Source: Deltaproteobacteria bacterium
Lineage (GTDB): Bacteria; Desulfobacterota; Binatia; UBA9968
Direction: 5' to 3'
NCBI GenBank assembly: GCA_021323355.1
Contig: JAJONK010000319.1
Location: 1-5,278, forward strand
Length of the DNA: 5,278 nt
In this document: positions 1 through 5,278 of the stretch, one piece after another
How positions within the stretch are numbered: position 1 is the stretch's first letter
Layout of the letters: each line of letters starts with the position of its first letter
Made by a program: the position numbers and the translations under genes
The notes under the pieces: model-generated
Database searches by the model: none
Told to the model about the DNA's origin: nothing
What the model saw: only the letters and a program-made list of their open reading frames with translations

Positions 1-1126
1 TTTCTCTTTCCAGGAAGACTTCCAATTCCAAAGACTTCTGATTTCCAGACTGATAATTGATAGTAATCGAGTCCTTCCCGTTGGAACCATCGCTTGCTCG
101 CGCGAAAACGTCGATCTGGTTCCGTCCTTCGATCGCTGGCACCGCGGCGGAGAAAAACCCGTCAGCCGCCACTCTCAGTTGACTGGCTTTCTGACCGCTG
201 GTCTGATTGACGATCTGAACGTAGTCCACGCCAACCGCGGATATGTTCTCGACCACCGACAGGATATCTACCGGCCGCGAAACGGGTGTGTAGGTGCCGC
301 CACTTTGTTTGGCGATGCCGACGGCGGCTCTTGGAAAAGAGAGCGCTTCTTCGCCTAACGCAAAAACGTGAACCTTGATTCCGGCCCTTCCCGCGAGTCG
401 CGCCGCGTTGATGGCTAGGTCAGTGTCTTGCGGCGTGGCTCTTTGACCTCCGCCGATGGGCATCGTAGGGAAGCCGTCCGTCAAAAGAAATTCTACTTTA
501 ACTGCATCAGTTTTCTTTTCACTGCTTCCTAATCCCATCAGCTCGGTGATGCCGGTGCGGATTCCTTCGACCATATTAGTGCCACCGTAAGGGCCTGCCT
601 TATACACTTCATCGAGAGCGAGGCGAACTCGGTCGAACTCATGGGTGAGCGGCTGAACCAACTTTGCGCGCTCGCCGAAACTCACGAGGCCGACCCGTGT
701 CGTTTCGGAGTTCAGTTGCGTTAAAAGCCTGCGCGCGGCGATCACCTCCGCGGCAAGTATAGAGTTTCTGAGATTCCTCGTAGCGGGTCCGCCTACGCTC
801 ATGCCGCCAATGAATATCTGCGGAGTATTAGAGCCGGAACCACTCTCCGGTAGCTGATCCATCCCCGCCAAATCGATCCCGGCATATCGGGCGGTGCTCC
901 CTGACGCATCCAGAAGAAGCATAATGTCAACGTTGGCTGAACGGGCGGCGGTTGTAGTGACCTTTCCGCTAACGAAGACCAGGTTCTGTTCTTGGTTGAT
1001 CGTAGCGCCGGTTTTTGGTGAGTGAATCTGCACTTTGGCTTCAGCGCTGAATAGTGGAAATGGCTGGCTTAGGCGGCAAACCAGCAAACTCGCGAGGAAT
1101 GTGTACCGGAGAAAAATCGGGTTCAT
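1..1126 (-). CDS. Secreted VWA-domain protein, partial (3' end outside window)
   Basis: The frame stays open from an ATG at 1126 to the window edge, giving 375 codons with no stop. The N-terminus looks like a Sec signal peptide: Arg7, then the hydrophobic stretch FLASLLVC, with likely cleavage near Ala28. No proper lipobox surrounds Cys17. Residues about 66-297 form a VWA (integrin I-like) domain with all the metal-site (MIDAS) elements: D73-A-S75-G-S77, then T183 in GGTN, then D217 in LLTDG. About 40 Gly/Ser-rich residues (79-117) are inserted straight after the first MIDAS loop. Residues 31-57 (IHSPKTGATI then VFVSGKV) and 300-358 (DGFFSAAVPAIEGRNQIDVFA) read like the two halves of one bacterial Ig-like beta domain around the VWA. 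The likely role is metal-dependent adhesion or protein binding outside the cytoplasm; partner and function are unknown. An in-frame ATG at 1156 is an alternative start. I preferred 1126 because its product begins with a better signal peptide; neither start has a strong ribosome site. The gene lies 172 bases downstream of aroQ on the same strand and shows no functional link to it. Confidence 0.85.
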   Translation of the reverse strand, partial: MNPIFLRYTFLASLLVCRLSQPFPLFSAEAKVQIHSPKTGATINQEQNLVFVSGKVTTTAARSANVDIMLLLDASGSTARYAGIDLAGMDQLPESGSGSNTPQIFIGGMSVGGPATRNLRNSILAAEVIAARRLLTQLNSETTRVGLVSFGERAKLVQPLTHEFDRVRLALDEVYKAGPYGGTNMVEGIRTGITELMGLGSSEKKTDAVKVEFLLTDGFPTMPIGGGQRATPQDTDLAINAARLAGRAGIKVHVFALGEEALSFPRAAVGIAKQSGGTYTPVSRPVDILSVVENISAVGVDYVQIVNQTSGQKASQLRVAADGFFSAAVPAIEGRNQIDVFARASDGSNGKDSITINYQSGNQKSLELEVFLERE

Positions 1127-1228
1127 GGCGGTACCCCAGTCAATGAACGCTAACATGAACCTACGAGGCTGTAAACGTCGCGATCTGGAGGGAACAGTTC
1201 GCGCGCCTGTGATGAAGAGATCGGGCAG

Positions 1229-1252
1229 TTAAAGTTGAGGAGACAACTTGAA
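1229..1252. repeat. Inverted repeat AAGTTG-AGGAGA-CAACTT in the aroQ/VWA gap
   Basis: A perfect 6-bp inverted repeat (AAGTTG at 1232-1237, CAACTT at 1244-1249) encloses a 6-base loop. After one A/G mismatch it extends by two further A-T pairs. On the minus strand, which is the transcribed direction of both neighbouring genes, the loop reads TCTCCT. No clean U-tract follows on that strand, so it is a poor intrinsic terminator. It could be a transcript hairpin in the leader of the VWA gene, or chance. Confidence 0.35.
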
Positions 1253-1279
1253 CTAGGACCTTAACGCAACAACACTGAT

Positions 1280-1297
1280 ACTGGGCACTAGCTCAGT
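1280..1297 (-). terminator. Possible weak hairpin just after the aroQ stop
   Basis: On the minus strand, ACTGAGC and GCCCAGT form a 7-position stem with one internal A/C mismatch around a 4-base loop. The hairpin begins one base after the aroQ TAA. Its position suits an end-of-operon structure, but the following bases (ATCAGTGTTGTTG) are not a U-run. It is therefore at best a weak intrinsic terminator or a 3'-end stabilising hairpin. Read-through into the VWA gene is possible. Confidence 0.25.
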
Positions 1298-1298
1298 C

Positions 1299-1739
1299 TT
1301 ATAAGCATTCCACTGCCGCTCTTAAGCCCAATAAATAACTCTGCACGCCGAAACCGGTAATCTGTCCCACGGCGACACCGGCGATATAAGAATGTTTTCG
1401 AAAAGCTTCTCTCTTATAAATATTGGAGATATGAATTTCGATGGCGGGGATGCCGGCAGCTATGATGGCATCGCGCATGGCCACACTCGAATGGGTATAA
1501 GCCGCCGGATTGATCACAATAGCGCCGAACTGAGCTGGAGCTTGCTGGATCCAATCGACCAGTTCACCTTCATTATTGGACTGGCGAATCTCCACGGTGA
1601 CGCTCAGTTGCTTTGCAAGCGAGCGTATCTCTCGGCCTATTTCTTCCAGAGTAAGCCTGCCATAAATTTCCGGCTGGCGTTTGCCGAGCAGATTCAAGTT
1701 AGGACCGTTGAGGATCAAGATTCGTTTCTTTTTTGCCAT
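1299..1739 (-). CDS. aroQ: 3-dehydroquinate dehydratase, type II
   Basis: Converts 3-dehydroquinate to 3-dehydroshikimate in the cytoplasm, the third step of the shikimate pathway. The type II family is the small dodecameric enzyme, unrelated to type I AroD. The product is 146 residues, normal for the family. Visible hallmarks are the N-terminal LNGPNLNLLG strand and loop, the flexible-loop Arg21, catalytic Tyr26 in IYG, NPAAYTHSS at 77-85 including the substrate-binding Asn77, then E101-I-H103-I-S-N and Arg114 in FRKHSY. I chose the start at 1739, giving MAKKKRILILNGPN, because family members begin a few residues before that strand. An ATG directly upstream at 1742 would add one Met. The frame stays open to an ATG at 1838, but that would add 33 uncharacteristic basic residues inside the end of aroB. 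No Shine-Dalgarno sequence precedes either start. It is the last gene of the aro cluster, 47 bases after aroB. Confidence 0.96.
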   Translation of the reverse strand: MAKKKRILILNGPNLNLLGKRQPEIYGRLTLEEIGREIRSLAKQLSVTVEIRQSNNEGELVDWIQQAPAQFGAIVINPAAYTHSSVAMRDAIIAAGIPAIEIHISNIYKREAFRKHSYIAGVAVGQITGFGVQSYLLGLRAAVECL

Positions 1740-1786
1740 CATGCGCCAGTAAATTGTGGTAGCGGCTACTCCAAGTCTTGGATATC

Positions 1787-2863
1787 CTATTTGCCGAGAG
1801 CGGCAGCGATTTGCTCTGCGGTTAACAGGTGGAAGCAAGTCTTACCGATGGCGGTGCAGACGACGAACTTAACCTTCCCGTCCGCTGATTTTTTATCCAG
1901 TTCCATGCCTTCAATCAAAGACTGTGTCGAAACTTCCTGCGGTATTTCGGTTGATAATCCTGCCATTTTGATCAATTTGATAATGCGGCCCAAGGTTTTC
2001 GCGTCGCAAAAGCCCTGCTGATAAGAGATAGCAGCAGCTTTCGCCATACCGATAGCGACTGCTTCACCGTGAAGATATTTGCGATAATGGGTCGCGGCCT
2101 CCAAAGCATGTCCTACGGTGTGCCCGAAGTTGAGAACGGCGCGATGATCATCTTCTCGTTCATCTTTTTCTATCACCCGGGCCTTTATCGCACACGAGGT
2201 GGCGATCACTTCAGTGAGTAACCGACGATCCAAAACCAAAATTCTATCCAGTTTCTCCTCTAAGCCGCCAAATAGAACCGGATCTTCAATAATGCCGTAT
2301 TTTATGACCTCTGCCAGGCCGGCTACCAACTCGCGCCGCGGCAGTGATGACAACAGAGCCACATCGATGATTACTGCGCGGGGTTGATAAAACGCGCCGA
2401 TCAAATTCTTGCCTCGAGAATGATTAACGCCGGTCTTTCCTCCGACACTTGAGTCTACTTGAGCTAGCAAAGTAGTCGGTATCTGCACGAACGGCATGCC
2501 GCGCAAATATGTAGCTGCGGCAAAGCCGGCGATATCTCCGACAACACCACCACCCAAAGCCACTAGACACGATTGGCGTTCAAATCTTTCGCTAATGAGA
2601 CGGTCGAAAATCGTCGAAAGAGTCGATAGCGTTTTGTATTCCTCACCATCTGGAATCAATATAGGGATAACCTCGAATCCGGAACTCTGCAGAGCATCGT
2701 GCACAGGGTCGAGATACAGTTGAGCTACTGTAGAATTGGTGACGACCGCAAGTTTCCCTTTGATCCCAGCTCGTTTGAGTAGATCACCGGCAGCTGAAAG
2801 AATTCCTTCCCCGACGAAGATGTTATAGGATCGTTGTCCTAAATCGACTTTGACGGTCTGCAT
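1787..2863 (-). CDS. aroB: 3-dehydroquinate synthase
   Basis: NAD- and divalent-metal-dependent cyclisation of DAHP to 3-dehydroquinate, the second step of the shikimate pathway, in the cytoplasm. The product is 358 residues, the usual length for a monofunctional AroB. In order, the sequence shows the nucleotide-binding GGGVVGD (104-110), the block PTTLLAQVDSSVGGKTGVN (129-147), and three metal ligands matching the family pattern: Glu185 in GLAEVIKYG, His248 in NFGHTVGHALE and His265 in LHGEAVAIGM. Lys143, Lys152 and Asn153 of the active site are also present. The ATG at 2863 lies seven bases after the aroK stop and gives the typical short beta-strand start (QTVKVDLGQRSYNI). No Shine-Dalgarno sequence lies in that gap or just upstream, so translation is probably coupled to aroK. 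There is no sign of truncation or frameshift. Related sugar cyclases such as 2-deoxy-scyllo-inosose synthase share the fold, but the context and motifs fit AroB. Confidence 0.97.
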   Translation of the reverse strand: MQTVKVDLGQRSYNIFVGEGILSAAGDLLKRAGIKGKLAVVTNSTVAQLYLDPVHDALQSSGFEVIPILIPDGEEYKTLSTLSTIFDRLISERFERQSCLVALGGGVVGDIAGFAAATYLRGMPFVQIPTTLLAQVDSSVGGKTGVNHSRGKNLIGAFYQPRAVIIDVALLSSLPRRELVAGLAEVIKYGIIEDPVLFGGLEEKLDRILVLDRRLLTEVIATSCAIKARVIEKDEREDDHRAVLNFGHTVGHALEAATHYRKYLHGEAVAIGMAKAAAISYQQGFCDAKTLGRIIKLIKMAGLSTEIPQEVSTQSLIEGMELDKKSADGKVKFVVCTAIGKTCFHLLTAEQIAAALGK

Positions 2864-2870
2864 AGATCAA

Positions 2871-3395
2871 CTATTGAGCCGATCCGGCGAGCGCGAGGAT
2901 TTTGCCAACCACTTCATCGACGGTCAATTCGCTGGTATCGATTTCGATGTGAGCCTTAGCATAATATTGCTTGCGCTGCTTCAGAAGCTCGTTTATCCGT
3001 TGCGCCTTATCGGCTGTCATTAACAAAGGCCGCCGGTTAGCGCTACCGGCTCGCCGCACAATCGCATTAACGTCGGCCGTCAGACAAACAATTAAGCTCC
3101 TTTCTTGCAGAAGTCTCAAATTGTTTTCATGCAATACAACCCCACCGCCGGTAGCTATGACCTGCCCATCGTCCCGAAGCACCTGTGCAAGCGCTTGCAT
3201 TTCTAACTGACGAAAGTAAGACTCACCTTTCCTTTCGAAGATCTCTCGAACTTTGGAACCCTCGCACTTCTCAATCGCCTTATCGAGATCGACGAATCGT
3301 CGTTTCAATCGCCGCGCAAGTTTTCGTCCCACGGCACTTTTACCTACGGCCATAAAACCGATGAGAGCAATGTTCTGATTAGCGTTTAATGGCAA
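2871..3395 (-). CDS. aroK: Shikimate kinase
   Basis: Phosphorylates shikimate at O3 using ATP, the fifth pathway step; a cytoplasmic P-loop kinase of the NMP-kinase fold. The product is 174 residues, as expected. The Walker A loop GFMAVGKS spans 13-20. Shikimate-contacting residues are visible: Asp36 and Asp38 in FVDLDKAIE, Arg62 in the GESYFRQLE segment (standing for the family's GExxFRxxE), the GGG at 83-85, and Arg141 in QRKQYY. The lid motif RPLL (122-125) is present. The start must be a TTG at 3395. The next upstream in-frame stop lies inside the end of aroC, and no ATG or GTG occurs between that stop and the P-loop. The first Met downstream, residue 15, would destroy Walker A. The start sits five bases after the aroC stop with no nearby Shine-Dalgarno sequence, suggesting termination-reinitiation coupling. 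aroK and aroL encode the same activity; I use aroK as the default for a clustered copy. Confidence 0.95.
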   Translation of the reverse strand: MPLNANQNIALIGFMAVGKSAVGRKLARRLKRRFVDLDKAIEKCEGSKVREIFERKGESYFRQLEMQALAQVLRDDGQVIATGGGVVLHENNLRLLQERSLIVCLTADVNAIVRRAGSANRRPLLMTADKAQRINELLKQRKQYYAKAHIEIDTSELTVDEVVGKILALAGSAQ

Positions 3396-3400
3396 GTGAT

Positions 3401-4597
3401 TTAGAAGTTCTTGATTTGCTCCAGATAGCTTTCGTAATTACGGCGAATTTCTCGGAGCGAGTCTCCACCGAACTTCTCCAAAAAAGCATTGGCCAACTCA
3501 AAAGCTACAACAGATTCACCGACAACCGCGGCGGCCGGGGCGGCGCAGACATCAGAGCGCTCCACGGAGGCATCCGTCTGTTGCTTGGATCGTAGATCGA
3601 CAGACTGCAGCGGACTCATCAAAGTAGAGATCGGTTTCATCGCAACCCGAACCACTAAAGGAGCGCCGTTCGACATACCACCTTCAGTTCCGCCTGAATT
3701 ATTGCTGCCCCGGTAAAAGCCGGTCGGCACAATTCTCGGCGTGCCTTCGCTAACCATTTTGGCGGGATCGAAGAAGATCTCGTCATGAACCTGAGAGCCG
3801 CGGCGGCGGGCCATTTCGAAGCCGAGGCCGATCTCAACACCTTTGATTGCCTGGATGCTCATTAACGCCTGCGCTAATCGCCCATCGAGCTTCCGATCCC
3901 ACTGCGTGTGCGTGCCTAAGCCCGGCGGCAATCCCAATGCTATTATTTCAAAAATACCCCCGAGTGTGTTTCCCTCTTTCTTGCACTCCTCGATCAAGCC
4001 GATCATCTTTTCTTCAGCAGCGCTGTCCGCGGTCCGCACAGGAGACTCTTCCGCACGCGCATACGCTTCGTCGTACGAAAGTCCGTCGAAGTTCGACGTG
4101 ATGTTTCCGATAGACCGGATATAGCCCATCACCCGAATACCAAAGGGCGAAAGTATTTGCTTCGAGAAAGATCCTACCGCGGTCCGCGAAACTGTGTCGC
4201 GCGCACTAGCCCGCTCTAGAATATCTCGAATGTCCGAGCGGTCATACTTGAGGACTCCATTGAGATCAGCATGTCCGGGACGCGGCTTGGTGACTGCAAT
4301 TTTTTCGTCACGGTCCTCCGGAGCAGCTGACATTTTCTTGGTCCAGTTTTTCCAGTCTCGGTTTTCGATGCCAAATGATACAGGTGATCCAAGTGTTTCG
4401 CCCCAACGAACACCAGAGCGAATTTGAACCTCGTCTCTTTCGATCAACATTCTGCCACCGCGGCCATAACCTTGCTGTCGGCGCCATAGATCATGATTGA
4501 TCTTCCCTGGATCAACAGGAAATCCGGCTGGGACCCCGTCAATAATCATCGTCAAACAGGGTCCGTGAGACTCTCCCGCGGTGAAATAACGCAGCAT
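3401..4597 (-). CDS. aroC: Chorismate synthase
   Basis: Converts 5-enolpyruvylshikimate-3-phosphate to chorismate, the last common step to aromatic amino acids, folate precursors and quinones. It needs reduced FMN and acts as a cytoplasmic tetramer. The product is 398 residues, in the range of the longer bacterial form. Motifs in order are the N-terminal RYFTAGESHG with catalytic His11, Arg-rich GYGRGGRM (43-50), LGSPVSF (69-75), KPRPGHADL with the second conserved His109, the signature ERASARDTVSR (128-138), and RSDVCAAPAAAVVGE with conserved Asp349. Start ATG 4597 gives the canonical family N-terminus and has AGGA eight bases upstream. It is the first gene of the cluster and has its own TATAAT promoter. 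No separate flavin reductase domain is present, so the enzyme is probably monofunctional and reliant on an external source of reduced FMN. Confidence 0.97.
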   Translation of the reverse strand: MLRYFTAGESHGPCLTMIIDGVPAGFPVDPGKINHDLWRRQQGYGRGGRMLIERDEVQIRSGVRWGETLGSPVSFGIENRDWKNWTKKMSAAPEDRDEKIAVTKPRPGHADLNGVLKYDRSDIRDILERASARDTVSRTAVGSFSKQILSPFGIRVMGYIRSIGNITSNFDGLSYDEAYARAEESPVRTADSAAEEKMIGLIEECKKEGNTLGGIFEIIALGLPPGLGTHTQWDRKLDGRLAQALMSIQAIKGVEIGLGFEMARRRGSQVHDEIFFDPAKMVSEGTPRIVPTGFYRGSNNSGGTEGGMSNGAPLVVRVAMKPISTLMSPLQSVDLRSKQQTDASVERSDVCAAPAAAVVGESVVAFELANAFLEKFGGDSLREIRRNYESYLEQIKNF

Positions 4598-4605
4598 GCG
4601 GCGTA

Positions 4606-4609
4606 TCCT
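4606..4609 (-). promoter_or_regulatory. Ribosome binding site of aroC (AGGA)
   Basis: AGGA on the minus strand stands eight bases before the aroC ATG, within the normal spacing range. It is the only recognisable Shine-Dalgarno sequence I find for the four aro genes. It overlaps the predicted transcription start of the TATAAT promoter just upstream, so a transcript from that promoter might carry only part of it. Confidence 0.5.
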
Positions 4610-4614
4610 AACCT

Positions 4615-4643
4615 ATTATATTTTGCCAGGCTAGTGGTGGGAA
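4615..4643 (-). promoter_or_regulatory. Sigma-70-type promoter for the aro cluster
   Basis: A perfect -10 hexamer TATAAT (4615-4620, read on minus) is preceded at 17 bases by TTCCCA (4638-4643), which matches four of six bases of the -35 consensus. It points into aroC, and only 17 bases lie between the -10 box and the ATG. A start about seven bases below the -10 box would give a leader of about 11 nt. Because the gaps inside the cluster are short and I see no terminator within it, this promoter could serve all four aro genes. Confidence 0.6.
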
Positions 4644-4794
4644 ACTGCTAGTTGGTCGCGCCCCAAACAGATCAAAAAGGGAACACGTTAAGACTCAGTG
4701 CAGTACATCCGATCACGCCGAAACAAACATAGAATTGTCTAACCGGTGACAGAGAAGATTTATTTACTCCGGTTTTAGCGCCAGGCAAATAGCT

Positions 4795-4824
4795 TTGGTG
4801 ATGTTTGGGTTTAAATGCTAAAAT
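4795..4824 (+). promoter_or_regulatory. Extended -10 promoter for the divergent exported-protein gene
   Basis: TGCTAAAAT (4816-4824) contains an extended -10 TG dinucleotide one base before TAAAAT, which matches five of six consensus bases. A poor -35 candidate, TTGGTG (4795-4800), lies 18 bases upstream, as is common for extended -10 promoters. Transcription would begin near 4831, giving a leader of about 19 nt that still includes the ribosome binding site at 4837. Confidence 0.5.
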
Positions 4825-4836
4825 ACGCGCTATCGT

Positions 4837-4842
4837 GAGGGA
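4837..4842 (+). promoter_or_regulatory. Ribosome binding site GAGGGA of the exported-protein gene
   Basis: GAGGGA ends seven bases before the ATG at 4850, near-ideal spacing. Together with the signal-peptide-like N-terminus it fixes this start. Confidence 0.65.
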
Positions 4843-4849
4843 CTGCCAT

Positions 4850-5278
4850 ATGAGGAGCTTAGTGATTGCTTTATGTGTGACGGCTTGGGCGGTTGAAGCC
4901 GAGTTGGCTGACGCGGCATTTGTGATTAAGCTTAAAAACGGCAACGAGTTCGTTACCGGCCGGCACTGGCAAGAAGGAACCCAGGTCATGTTTGATGTCT
5001 ATGGCGGTGTGGTTGGTGTAGACAGAAACTTCGTCTCGAAGATCGCCCGATCGGACAAACCGCTTCAGCTTCTTACTTTACGGAGTCAGGATGAAAAGCC
5101 TCAGGTCGCAGCACGGAAAGATGAATCTGAGCCCAATAAAGCTTTAGCGCCTTCGAGCGGCAAAGCCGATCACAAACAGGACCCAAATGATCCTATACTG
5201 AAAGAGTTTGAAGCGTTAAAGCAAAAATCTAGCTCAGTGAACGGGATGTTAACATCCGAACTAAACGAATTTTCAAAA
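4850..5278 (+). CDS. Putative exported protein of unknown function, partial (3' end outside window)
   Basis: I do not recognise the family. The frame is open for 143 codons from an ATG with a good ribosome site to the window edge. The N-terminus resembles a short Sec signal peptide (MRS, then a hydrophobic run LVIALCVTAWAV), with possible cleavage near Ala17 or Ala22/Ala23. Residues about 23-67 form a compact beta-rich segment: FVIKLKNGNEF, W40, VMFDVYGGVVGV and FVSKIARSD. The pattern of a Lys-Asn-Gly turn, a Gly-Gly-Val-Val-Gly turn and a final Val-x-Lys-Ile strand suggests a small SH3-like or Sm-like barrel; this is inference from the pattern only. Residues 70-115 are a low-complexity charged linker rich in K, E, D, P and S. 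From about 115 (ILKEFEALKQK) the sequence turns helix-prone, possibly coiled coil. The gene diverges from aroC and no functional link is visible. Confidence 0.75.
   Translation, partial: MRSLVIALCVTAWAVEAELADAAFVIKLKNGNEFVTGRHWQEGTQVMFDVYGGVVGVDRNFVSKIARSDKPLQLLTLRSQDEKPQVAARKDESEPNKALAPSSGKADHKQDPNDPILKEFEALKQKSSSVNGMLTSELNEFSK

Noticed and set aside
1035..1232. A 65-codon plus-strand frame at the start of the VWA gene
   Set aside because: It runs antisense to the signal-peptide region of the VWA gene, has no ribosome site, and its composition is typical of a shadow frame.
1127..1298. A dedicated promoter for the VWA gene
   Set aside because: I looked for paired -35/-10 hexamers on the minus strand and found none with more than marginal matches, so none is annotated.
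1740..1838. N-terminal extension of AroQ by 33 residues
   Set aside because: The extension would overlap the end of aroB, is very Arg-rich, and precedes a normal family start at MAKKKRILILNGPN. The frame is probably open by chance.
1392..2021. A 209-codon open frame on the plus strand
   Set aside because: It is antisense to aroQ and the 3' part of aroB, both confirmed by catalytic motifs. Its translation shows no domain pattern.
4735..4763. Second plus-strand promoter, TTGTCT followed by an AT-rich stretch
   Set aside because: No acceptable -10 hexamer lies at a suitable distance, and the extended -10 promoter further downstream is far better.
4625..4786. GCCAGGC repeated at 4625-4631 and 4780-4786, next to the two divergent promoters
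   Set aside because: A single 7-base match within about 150 bases is close to chance and the flanks do not extend it. It would need conservation data to be called a shared operator.
4672..4989. A 105-codon open frame on the minus strand across the divergent region
   Set aside because: It overlaps, in antisense, the exported-protein gene that has a good promoter, ribosome site and signal peptide. Its own start lacks a ribosome site and the product is featureless.

Overview
The window is bacterial, with base composition judged by eye at about 50% GC, and is densely coding. Its core is a complete four-gene shikimate-pathway cluster on the minus strand, read in the order aroC, aroK, aroB, aroQ (4597 down to 1299). 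It encodes chorismate synthase, shikimate kinase, 3-dehydroquinate synthase and type II 3-dehydroquinate dehydratase. The protein families alone do not fix the taxon. The lineage is probably an environmental Gram-negative one with a secretory apparatus, because both flanking genes encode apparently exported proteins. I would not name a phylum with confidence.

Layout. Positions 1-1126 (minus) hold the 5' part of a gene for a secreted von Willebrand factor A (VWA) protein that runs off the left edge; 375 codons are visible. Positions 1127-1298 are a 172-base non-coding gap with two small inverted repeats, one of them immediately behind the aroQ stop codon. Positions 1299-4597 are the aro cluster, with gaps of 5, 7 and 47 bases between genes. 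Positions 4598-4849 are a divergent intergenic region. It contains a strong TATAAT promoter reading left into aroC and an extended -10 promoter reading right. Positions 4850-5278 (plus) are the start of an unrecognised exported protein, open at the right edge.

How the genes work together. AroB makes 3-dehydroquinate and AroQ dehydrates it to 3-dehydroshikimate. AroK phosphorylates shikimate, and AroC makes chorismate, the branch point to aromatic amino acids, folates and quinones. The DAHP synthase, AroE and AroA steps are not in the window. All four enzymes keep the active-site residues I could check, so the cluster looks functional.

The most interesting observations are these. The VWA domain appears to be inserted inside an Ig-like beta domain. 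The three internal aro genes have no recognisable Shine-Dalgarno sequence, and aroK has a TTG start. The aroC promoter lies so close to its start codon that the predicted leader is only about 11 nt. The divergent exported protein has a distinctive Gly-rich beta motif that I cannot assign. I see no mobile elements, CRISPR arrays, tRNA or rRNA genes, and no evidence here for a new multi-gene system.
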